Origin: Odontocerum albicorne
Taxonomy: Eukaryota > Arthropoda > Insecta > Trichoptera > Odontoceridae
Reading direction: 5' to 3'
Length of the DNA: 64,000 bases
NCBI GenBank assembly: GCA_949825065.1
Contig: OX463841.1
Location: 19,724,479 to 19,788,478 of the forward strand
Shown: positions 36,001 to 48,000 of the stretch, piece by piece
Layout of the letters: every line of letters starts with the position of its first letter
Numbering within the stretch: position 1 is the stretch's first letter
Made by a program: the position numbers and the translations under genes
Notes under the pieces: generated by a model
Databases searched by the model: none
What the model saw: only the letters and a program-made list of their open reading frames with translations
What the model was told of the DNA's origin: nothing

Positions 36001-39000
36001 TGGTGTGGCCACGGCCTAAATGAAATATGATAGAGAAATCATAAAAGGCTTATTTAAAGCTCTTAAAATGGGTCTTCAAATGTTGAACCAAAAATTACAT
36101 TTTATCTAAAACTGATTATTTTTTACATATTGAATTTTTTTTTTTTAATTATATTTTTGGTACATGTCCACCATTTTTTTCATGGAATCATGAGCTATGA
36201 AATATAAAGTTAAGACATGCATATTATCAAAAAGTTTCATTTATTAAAATTAACTAGCATTACTAGCCATAAAAATCTGAATAAAATATTTTGGGTGTAC
36301 TCAACAGAACAGGTAAAATTGTAAACTGAAAAACAAGGAAATCTAATGAATTTTTATTTAAATTGTGATGATTCACATGAAATAACCCTGCACAGTAATT
36401 TAATGTAAAACAGTAAATAATGTGCAAAAAAATTGTTGATATATGAGTCATCTGCAAATGTTGAAAATATAATTGAGTCGACGTTCACAAACAAATTAAA
36501 GAGTAAATAAGACTATTTTTTTAAGAAAATAAATTTCTTACCGGCAAGCATCTGAATAGCAATTGGTGAAAAGATATCCAAAGCTACTTCTTCCTTCAGA
36601 CGCTCGGTAAATATTTCAATGATTTGTTGTTTTGTATAGGGTGCAAAATGCATCAATTGTGGTTTCAGATCACCTCTGGTATGCAGTCGCGGCAGTATGC
36701 GATCTGTCAGGTCCAAAGCATTAGCAATCCCTACCAAAACAATATTGGATTTCGGAAGTGATGGCCATTCAAATATGGTGTACAAGACAGATTGATTTTT
36801 GTTGCATAATTGATCTATTTCATCTAGAACCATAACACTAGAAAGGAAATAAATAAATTTATGTACATGTTCTTAACAAATAAAAAAAAATTATGTGCTC
36901 TATGCCCTTTATATGAAACTTAACTAATACAGGATTCTCATTTTTTGTTGAATTTAAATTTTGATATAGTTATCGGAAATAAATTTTGAATCGACGACTA
37001 ACACATTTGGATTATTAAGGGACAAAAGATATGTAATATTGAGAGGTGAACAATGGATTTAACAAGGTTATACATGTTGCACATTAATTTTGTAATTGAT
37101 TAATATTTGTTTAAAGATTTAAGAATAAATATGAATTAGGCAAAAGTCATGGTTGTTGAAAAGGGTAATTAATTGCAATACTTATATATTTTTCATGATC
37201 AAATGTCCCCAGTAAGATACAGACGGAAATCTAGTTAACAGGGGTCATGACAGATGACACAACAAACCCAGATGCATATAATTTGAGTGTTCACTTGAAA
37301 TTACATTGTTTTTTCATATTGGGCTTTCCGGAAAGTACAATACTTTTGTATTTCTCGGATAGATGTCGTTAGGACATAATTTTCATTACTAACTTCATTC
37401 CAAACATGTTGATCGTATATTATTATGAAAGTTAAGTGGGTGGGCTGGAAAACATTATAACAGTTAAGTGGGTGGGCTAAAAAACATTATAACAGTTAAG
37501 TGGGTGGGCTGGAAAACACAACAGTTAAGTGGGTGGGCTGAAAAACATCTCATATCTTGGTGACTGGGCTCGACCTATATTGATGCGGTATATCTCGACC
37601 AGGGGGGAAATTATGAGATAAGCCCAGACCTTTTAATAGCTTCTCTCTTGAATATTTTTTCTGCTATTTATTTTGATATATATGTGCGATTACGGAAAGT
37701 ATTTATATATGTACATATTATGTTGCTATGAATAAATTTATATTTATTTATTAAGTGTATTTTTTGGCCATTGTTTACTCAAAATTGCTTTAGCAGTATT
37801 TTTGGCAGATTTTAAACATGGAACAAAATAAGTAGTTTTTTTCGGTACTTGATGCTTTTTACTACCACAAAGGAAAAGCACAAACCAAAAATATATATTA
37901 GGTAAAGCGAAAAGAAATTACAATTTTCATTAGACGTCACGTTGAAACCAGTTTGTCACCAGTTACCGTTGGGTTAATACGTCGTGGCTGGTATCGTTTT
38001 GAAGCTCTATTAATATCCTTTCTGTTTTGATAATAATTTTTGGTTTTGGTCTAAAGTACAAAACTGCAAAAGCCAGAGATTGAAGAGACACATTTGCGGT
38101 ATTTTATGCTGTTTTTATTCGATAAAAGATTAAAGTCAAAATAAGCTACCCAGACCATCTGCGATATTTATAGAGACAACTTGAATCCTCGGAAGTGCCA
38201 AAGATGGTTTCAAAAAATTGAAAGTTGTGAAAGGGAATCGAAGGACAAACCAAAAATAGGAAGACCTCTTAAAATCGATGATGACACTTTAAACTCATTA
38301 GTGAGGTCCGATCTGCGTAAAACTATCAAGGAATTGTCACAAGATATCGGTTGTCCATGATCAATAGTGAAGAACTAATTGAAAAGGCTCGGAAAACAAA
38401 ATAGACAAGGAATTTGGAAGCCGCACGAACTTTCTCCAACGGCCATGGAACAACGAATAACAATCTGTTCATCTTCACTCTCCAGATATGAAACTGATCC
38501 GTTTCTTAGAAAAATTGTTACTGGGTATGAGAAGTGGGTCCTTCACACCAATCCGAGGAGAAAAAAAAACAAAAAACAATGGTTTTCGACGAATCAGGTA
38601 CATCTGTCTACCCCTCAGCCGACATTGACTCTGAAAATCGTTTTCTTTTGTGTTTGGTGGGATATTTTGTAAGTTATTCATTATGAATTACTAAAACCTG
38701 GTCAGACTGTTACAGCAGATGTGTATTGTCCCCAAATCGAAAGATTAAAGGCAGAACTGCTTAAAAAATGATCAGTTTTAGTAAAGAATCAGAGAAGAAT
38801 TCTACAACATGATAATGCAAAACCGCACGCAGCAAGGTTTACGCAGGACAAAATAAGAGAGCTAGATTTAGAAGTTCTGCAGCATCCACCATATTCACCT
38901 GATATTGCACCTTTGGATTACCATCTTTTTAAGTCGATGGAACATTCGCTTCGAGATAAAAAATCTACGAGTGTCGAACAACTCCGAAATCACTTGGAGT

Positions 39001-42000
39001 CATATTTTACCGTAAAACCGCCAGAATTTTACGAATAAGGTATTAAAAAACTGCCTATTCTGTGGAGGAAGATCATCGGTAACAACGGTAATTATTTAAC
39101 GGAATAATATTGTATAGTTTTTGTTTAAATCAATTTTTGTCGCATCAAAAAAAATTGTCATTTCTTTCCGCTTTACCTAATATGTACAGGTACCAAAAAT
39201 ATATAGTGTATGGTAGCGATGCTATAAGTGATAGTGTCTCAATGGTTGAAAAAAATTAATAATGGTGAAACAACAGTCGAAGATGGTGTCTATTCTGGAA
39301 GAGTGATTACTACTGATGACGACCAAATTAAGGCTTTAATTGAGAAGAGCCAGTGTTCTACGACACAAAAGATTGCTGAAATACTGAAAATCATCATCCA
39401 TGGGCATTTGTATTACACTTTCGTTGCATACAATATAACCTGGCGGGCTTATTGCCATGTGGCAGTATCTTTCAACCAATCAGAAAGATATTAAAGAGGC
39501 CTTAAGTGAAAACCAGACTGAAATTCTTTTTTTTTTTTAAATAAATCTAGATTCCAGCGTGAATCGAATCCGCAACCTGCGAAACAAGCTTCTTACCAAC
39601 TAAGCCACCAAGATCGTCTGGTGAAGCTTGGTTACATGAATCGCTATAAGTTTGATCTAAAAATATTAAATAACTCTCAGGACAACTTATTATATTAAGT
39701 ATATATATCATATTGGGAGTACAAATTAGTTCGGTCCGTTTCCAAAAGATGGCTCTGGCTGTTATGAATGGTTCATAGTGACAGCCGATTTTGGCAGTTT
39801 CAGAGAGGTTAGACATCTGCCAATAATATTCAGTTTATATCGCTTTGAGTTTCATGCATAAACCTTGTTTTGTACAGTGTTGAAAATGTTGAATTTTGTG
39901 TTAACCAAGCAGCATTTGCGGGAGGTTTTAATTTTCTACTTTAATTAGAAGAAAAGTGCAGCTGAAGCCCATCGAATGCTTGTCGAAGTTTATGGTGACG
40001 CTGCTCCAACTGAAAAATCATGTAGGGAATGGTTTCGACGTTTCAAGGATGGAGATTTCAGCGTCGAAGACAAGCCTCGCTCTGGACAGCCAAAAAAATT
40101 CGAGGACAAAGAATTAGAGGCATTACTCGAAGAATATCAGAGTCAAATGCAAGAGGAGCTTGCAGAATCATTGGGAGTGACTCAACAAGCCGTTTCCGTA
40201 CGATTGAGAGCCATGGGAATGATTCAAAAACAAGGAAATTGGGTGCCTTATGAACTGAAACCGAGAGACGTTGAAAGGCGATTTTTCACTTGCGAGCAGC
40301 TGATTCAAAGGCAACAAAGAAAAGGTTTTTGCATTGGATTGTAACTGGAGATGAGAAGTGGATATTCTACGACAACCCCAAGAAGAAAAAATACTACGCT
40401 AAAGCCGGTCAATCGTTGCCATCGACCTCAACATCAACACCAAAACCGAACATACATGGTTCGAAGATCATGCTCTGTATCTGGTGGGACCAAAGGGGTG
40501 TTGTTTACTATGAGGTGCTGAAACCTGGTGATTCCATTGCAGGCGATCGGTATCGGCTACAATTAATTCGTTTGAGCCGTGCATTGCGAGAAAAACGGCC
40601 GGAATACAAGCAAAGACATGATAAAGTTATTCTTCTTCATGACAACGCTCGGCCTCATGTCGCAAAAGTCGTAAAAAAATATTTGGAAACGCTCAAATGG
40701 GATGTTTTACCGCACCCGCCGTATTCCCCGGACATTGCTCCTTCTGATTACTGGTTGTTCCGAAGGATGCAGCACGATTTGGCAGGTCACCGGTTCACTT
40801 CTTTCGTAGAAACCGAAAATTGGCTCCAAACATGGATCGCCTCAAAAGACGAGTCATTTTTTCGAGATGGAATTCGAAAATTGCCTGAGAGATGGGAAAA
40901 AGTAGTAGCCAGCGATGGACAATATTTTAATTGATCTGTTCATTCATTTTGTTTAGAAATAAATGCATTTTTGAACACAAAAAAACGGACTGAACTAATT
41001 TGTACACCCAGTATATACTTGTCCTGTAAAATAAAATAAAACATATTTGTGAACAATGAAAGATTAGAACAAGTTGAGGAATTTTGGTATTTGGAAAACA
41101 TGTTTTCAAGAGAAGGTAAGATAGAGACAGGTAGAGAAATATTTAAAGGTATATTGCTATAGCGATCAGGATCAACGGCTCACCTTGATGTATGAAGCGA
41201 AGGGTGGGCATTGAAAACAGAGGGTTAAGAGCAGAGTAAATGCAGTAGAAATTGGTGCCTTGCATAGAATATATGGTATTGCAGTGTATAACAGAGTAAA
41301 GAATGATACAATAAAGGATAACTGTTTGTTAGAGAGGAATGTTATAAGTAGAATTAAAAGAATCTTGAAATGGTTTGACCACATTGAAAACATGAGTTGC
41401 AAAAGACTTACTTAACCTATGTATGAACCCTATATCTGCCAACTCCAAAAAGGAAACAGAGTGATGGTACACATATCATAATTATAATGTAAAATTAGTA
41501 ATTAATAAGAGTAAAGAAAGAGAGAGTTTAGTGGCTAGTAAGCGGAGTTAAGAAGTTGGTATTTGTATACTTACATCATATTATGCTTTGATGCCAAATG
41601 CTTGTCAATGGCTTTCATATAACTTTTTTCTGAAGTGCCGCTAGTTTTAAGGTGAAGCTCTTGACATATTCTGCCAAATATACTTCCAGCAGAGCGCATT
41701 GTTGTACAGTTTATGTAAACTGATTTACACCCCTTTTTGAACTAAAAATCATAACAGTTACATATTTATTAAATGTATGCTTTTATTGTATGATAATTTT
41801 GTAAACGTAAATCAGCTCAATACAGAGTACACAGTTAATAATTTAAAAATACCTTAGGTCTTTGGAGAATATTGGATATGCAGGCAGTTTTACCAGTTCC
41901 AGGTGGCCCAGACACATACAAGGTTCCAGACTTCTCATTATTCAAATGGTCACTAAGAAAAGCTTCTAACTTGTCCAGTTCCTCTTTCCTTCCGGGTAAA

Positions 42001-45000
42001 TTTTTAGAAGTCACAGTGTGCAGAGCAATTCTGTCAAATAAGAATTTATTATTATTTCGTAAACTATTCAGAGTAACTTTTCAACCAAACAACTCAAAAA
42101 ATATAAAAAAAATTATGCCTTTGAGATGTGGTGTTGGAGGTAACACTTGAGTTCTATGGACTGAAAGAAAAACCATCGATCAATTGTTGAAGAGCTTGGT
42201 TGTCTCTTTGCTGTGTGTAAGAAGAATCTTATGATACGAGGGTAGTCCCAAAAGTACACGACCTAACAAAGAAAACACAAAAAATTTGGGAAAAAATATT
42301 TTTATTTCTCAACATAGTCTCCTTTCAGCTTGACACACTTTTCCCAGCGATGTTCAATAGCTTCGATACCCTGTTTATAGTGAGAACCGTCGAGCGCCTC
42401 AAAACAGCCATCAACCGCAGATTCCATCTCTTCATTGTTGGCAAATCTTTTACCACCGAGCCATTTTTTCAAGTTTGGAAAAAGAAAATAATTCGAGGGG
42501 GCTAAATCTGGCGAATAGGGTGCGTGAGGAGCAATTCGAACTTTAATTCATTGATTTTGGTCACCGCGATAACGGATGTGTGAACTGGTGCATTATCTTG
42601 ATAAAACAACACTTTCTTTTTCGCCAAATGCGGCTGTTTTTTCTTGATTTCATCACTCAAATGCTGCAATAAGTTCGCATAATACTCGCCGTTGATTGTT
42701 TTTCCTTTTTGAAGATAACAAATTCACTGAGAGCGTTCACTATTGATGGCTGCCAAACAAATACTAAACAACGTAGCGTCTTAAAACTTGAAACTTAAGC
42801 TTTATAAGTTTAGTACTTTCTACCATAGTAATTTTTTAAAGCAACAACCGCCATCTAGACGTCAGGTCGGGTACTTCTGGGACCACCCTCGTACTTTGGG
42901 CACATAGTTCAGAGATGAGCTTTGTGTGGCCAATTCTGTCGGGAAGTGTGAATAGCAAGAGCAACGGCCAAACACCCATTCAATGAAATGACCAGGTGAA
43001 ATGTTCATTTTAAGAGGCACTACATCGTAGTACTTATGTAAGCTATTTTTCGACATAGTCGCCATTCCTCTCAATGCAGGTGGTGAAGCGGGGTATCAAC
43101 TTTTTGATGCCTTCCTCGAAGTAGTTTCCCGCCAACCCTCCGTCAACTTCTCCACCTCCTCCTTTACCTCCTCGTCGGTTGAAAACCTTTTTCCACCCAT
43201 GTGCAGCTTCAGGGAGGTAGAGAGATAGTAATCTGAAGCTGCTAGGTCAGGGGAATGCGCGGGATGGTTCAGGACATCTCATTTAAACGAGGTGAGCAGT
43301 TCCTTCGTGGCGTTGGCCGTGTGTGGTCTGGCATTGTCGTGCAGCAGGCAAACTCCCTTTGTCGGCATGCCTCTCCTCTTGTTCTGAATCGCCCTCCGCA
43401 TTTTTTTTAGAGTCTCACAGTATCTTGCAGAGTTGATGGTCTCCCCTTGAGGCATATATTCAATTAAAATTATGCCTTGACAGTCCCAAAACACGGATGC
43501 CATGATTTTCTTGGCTGAAATTGTGGTTTTGAACTTTTTGGCGGAGGGTGAAGAGGTGTGACGCCACTGTTGAGACTGCCTTTTGGTTTCAGGCGTGTAG
43601 TGTGCAACCTAAGTTTCATCTCCAGTAACGATGGAGCGGAGAAATTCATCTCCATTGAGTTTGCAGCGCCTCAAAAACTCTTGCCCGGTCTCCACTCGAT
43701 TCAGCTTGTGTTGGTCTGTCAGCTGTTTTGGGACCCACCTCGCGGACAGTTTCCGATATCCGAGGGTTTCTGTGATGGTTTCGTGTAGTAGAGATCTGGA
43801 GATTTGCGGAAACATCGCAGAAAGTTCATCCACAGTCAATCTGCGATCGTCACGGAGCGCATTTTCGATTTTTTCCACAATTTCGTCAGTCACAATTGAA
43901 GGTCTTCCGCTCCTCTGATCATCATGCACAGACGTACGACCGTTTTTAAACTCGCGACACCTCTTGTATACACTCGTACGATTCATAGCTTTATCACCAT
44001 ATGCAGTTTTCACCTCATTATAAACCTCAACCGGAGGGTTTCCCTTCCAAACGAGATAACGGATGACGCCGCGTATTTCGCACTTGGCGGGAGATTGGAT
44101 TGACATTTTTCACGAAACGTGTTGTCGCGTCGACACTTCTCAACGTACTGACCTCGAACCGGTCTCGTTGCGGAGGGGAAGGGTAAGGCTACAGGGAAGT
44201 GTAGCCAACATGTCGAAAATAAAATCCATCCGGTCGTGAGAGCCTCAGTACACTTACTTTCTGGATACGCCTCGTATATAAAGGAAAAAACATATGTATA
44301 TTGTATTGTATCACAATTCTGTAATATACAGTACAACCTAGCGTTTACTGCCATGAGAAAAGTGTTAAAGAAGTGAAAACCAGACTGGAACCCGTTTTAA
44401 AAAATCTGGGTGCCAATGGGAATCAAACCCGCAACCTTCAGATCAGAAGCCAGGTGTCTTATCGACTAGGCTAAAAGAGGTCGTATATATAGGGTTCGTT
44501 AATATCTGCGGTTTCAAGCATCCTCTGGGGGTCTTGGAACGTATCCTCAGCAGATATGGAGGGACTAACTACTGTATTTTTATTTTATATCCTAAACTTT
44601 ATAATGCATGACGCAGAAATCTAGATGACTACAGGGTGAATCCACACTAATTGTCTGTGACGAGGAAGAATCGGACAGTGCTCAAGTTACTGTGGAGAAC
44701 CTGTTACATGCAGCTTTTTTGGGCAGACACAGGATAGTCAAATATGACTATCCTATGTCTACCCAAAACATGTGGCCAGAACTTGAACTAGCACTTGGTC
44801 TCCTTACGCCAGAGTATTAAATATATACCAAATAAATATTAATGTATAACAAATGCTTGAAGGAATACTAAATATTCACCCATCCACTCAACAGATTACT
44901 TGACATTTACATAGCATGTGTATTTGTGTGTAAATTTACACGGAACAAGTGGAGTACTTGACACATGTATAGAAAGCATATTGCCACTGACACGAAAAAA

Positions 45001-48000
45001 GGATGATATGACTAAAATTTTGTTTTTCAATTATTTATTTATTTTAATTACTTGACAAATAGATATATGATGGTTCACAACAAAGAAAAAAACTATTTTT
45101 CAATATTAAAAGTTTAAGTATTGTACATCGATGGGATTATTTTTTGTAATTCAGGGTTTGTTACCTGGCATTAATTTGGCACCAGTATACTACACATTTG
45201 TTGGGTTGTTTTAATTAAATTTGAATAAAAGAATTTATCAATTCTCAAAAAAAAATCTGATTGTAGTTATTTCATATAGCGTAAATATTTTTTTTTATAT
45301 TTCAGTTATTCGATAATTTAATTTTAATAATTAGTAAAATGAAATGTGTATATTATGGTGCTCAGAATATACAATAAGTATGGAGATCAGTTGAGAGCGA
45401 CGGTTCACTTCAATGAAAGATTCATAGGTAAGGTAAGGTAAGATATGGTTGAGAGAAGTTGGAAGGAATAGAATAGGTAGTATGTTGGGATAGCTCATGA
45501 TGACAATACAAAAACTAAGATAATTGCTGGATTATTTCTGTTGTTTGGTCATTCTGTGTCAGTGTGAGTTTTTCTTCTTTCTTTTGTTGCTTTGGAATGC
45601 ATAGTGTTATTTTTCATTTAAGCCATAATTACTAATATGTTAACAATTAAAATGAAGGGGAAACAAGAATAGCTTAAAATAGAAGAAATTATACCCTGTA
45701 CAGATGTGATACGGTGGTAATACGCTAGTGTAGTGGTCGGGTTGGCTATTTGATGATGTTTTTATTCAACCTTTTATACGTATTTTAATATTTTTATGCT
45801 TGTACTTTTATATTTACATTTTATATTATCATTAATTATATATTTTTTTAACTCAGTAAAATCATCAACAGAAACATTGTATTGTACATTTTCTTTCTTT
45901 TGTTGAAATACATTTACTCTATCAATATTTTAACCCTCTTACCTGGCATTATGAAAATCATCTTTTTCCATAGTAACCTCAACTTCAGAATCTACTGATT
46001 CTTTGTCATCAGCACACAAAGGTTTCGCAGAACTTTTGGGGATTTTAGATGCTTTCTTCAAGTTTGCATTGCGAATCATTTTCGATATTTTTGTTGGCGA
46101 GCAATCTAAAATAGAATATATGATTTTTAAGAAACTTTACAATTCAATTTACAACAAGATAACTAACTAGGATGCTCAAGCATTTTAAAATTTAAGTACC
46201 ATTTTAATTTCAGCATTAATAAACGTAGATGTTTTATCTCAAAAGACTTATGAATTTGTAATTCAGATAAATATAAAAAAAAATATATGGTATACATTTT
46301 ACTTCTGGAAATTTCAAGACAAAGATGTAAATTTGACTAATTTACTAGATATATTCAGTTATTGTTTTTAAAAATTGATTTCATTATTATCATCACCATC
46401 GTGCCAAGTCGGTTTTGAGGTAAGCAAAGAGAACAGACCTCCACTTCATCCTATCATGATATACTCGTATGTCATTAGCTTCTAAATCGTCCATGCATCT
46501 TGTCGTACACTTAATTTCCTATTATAAAAGATTTTATCTCTCCTCTCTTTAAAAATTCAATTTGTTGCTCCACCTTTTTCTACGTCTTTCTAAACTTATC
46601 GTAACATTTCTTACTACTTGATTAGATTTTATTCATAACTAAACCATTTCAATATTCTATTCTTCCTTTTGAACACTAATCTTCTTTCAATCCCCAGGCT
46701 TTCTTTATTCTATCATAGATTGTTTTCCACACATTCTACCTAATCATCATATTTCTATAGCATTTATATTATTTTCATAGCTCTTTTGCCACATCCAAAG
46801 CTTCATTTACATATCCTATGGTTGGGACTAAGATGACAGTGTGCGCAGCCATTTTGCTTTTCTATAAATGCTCCAGTTACTCGTAACACTTTATAATTAT
46901 TTTTACTTGACTCGTCTTGGAGTTAAATTCATATCAAGGAGTTTTAGCATTTAAGAATATTGACTTTAAAAGTCCATTAACTGTTTGTTATTAAAATTAA
47001 TTTTAACATAAAAAAAACTAACCACTACAATATAGAGCTGCTTAATGACACAAATATCACTCAAGATATCACACAGAATTTACAATATGTAAAAACAAAC
47101 AGAATTTACAATATGTAAAAGAAAAGATCTCCATACTTTTCAAACAACTTTCGCCTCCTCCACATTCATACATTTCTCATCATGGACAATCTTCTATTAT
47201 TCATACTTCTAACTTTATTTTTTCAAAATCTGGTACATTTGATACAGCTACATTTTTCTCAGTCTACCTCATCCCGTGCACACCCATACATTGTCACCCC
47301 ATGTAATCTTCTCAGTATACACATTTCTACACCATTATTTGGCTTCTTTCAGTTTTATTCCATATCTACATTTCACACCCATACATTAAAGTTGGTACTA
47401 GAATACTGTTGTGAAAAATTAACATAATCAAAGACAAGAAAATCTCACAAATTTCCTATACAGTGGAACCTCTCATAACGAGCACCTCTCATAACGAGTA
47501 ATTCGCATAACGAGCTAAACAGATTGTGAAAAAAATGCTCCCTTAACGAGCGACATTTCGCATAACGAGTGACGCAGAAAGGGGAAGTCCCATCTTCACG
47601 TCACTCACTTGTGAGCCGGGACTTCCGCGCCAGTGCGTCAGTCTCTGGTTAGCACTCGTTCCTCTAGCACGTTAGTGTCACATGTCATCACACATTTTTC
47701 CAAACTTGTGTTCAGACATTATTTGTATTTTTTTTGTGCAAAGTTTAATAACCCTTGCAAAAATTTCCCTGAAGAAAAAGCCACAAGAAGACAGCCATAA
47801 GAGAATAAAAGTAACTGTAGAAATGAAACGTAAAATCATTGAAAAGCGAGAACGAGGTGTGAGCGTGGCTGATCTAGCGCGCACATACAATCGGTCTACA
47901 TCAACGATTTGCTCTATCCTCAAGAACAAGGACAAAATTAAGAAGATAGATGCTTCAAAGGGAGTGTCAAGAATGTCTACGAAACGGTTACCTATTCTTG

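Larger units (their letters stand above)
37320..39695 (+). mobile_element. Mariner-derived MITE (TTGTCCGGAAAGTA family) in CDC6 intron 4, heavily interrupted
   Basis: Starts TTTCCGGAAAGTA near 37327 and ends CTCTCAGGACAAC near 39688, matching the copy at 56.93-57.44 kb. It retains a short N-terminal transposase relic (WLKKINNGETTVEDGVYSGR, then DDDQIKALIEKSQ). Three interruptions: a tandem repeat at 37431-37555, a complete mariner at 37898-39180 and a SINE at about 39398-39630. Confidence 0.78.

Noticed and set aside
36513..36833. Stand-alone 106-codon ATPase
   Set aside because: The splice sites at both ends and the frame continuity make it exon 5 of CDC6; the trailing KKFIFLKK is intron read-through.
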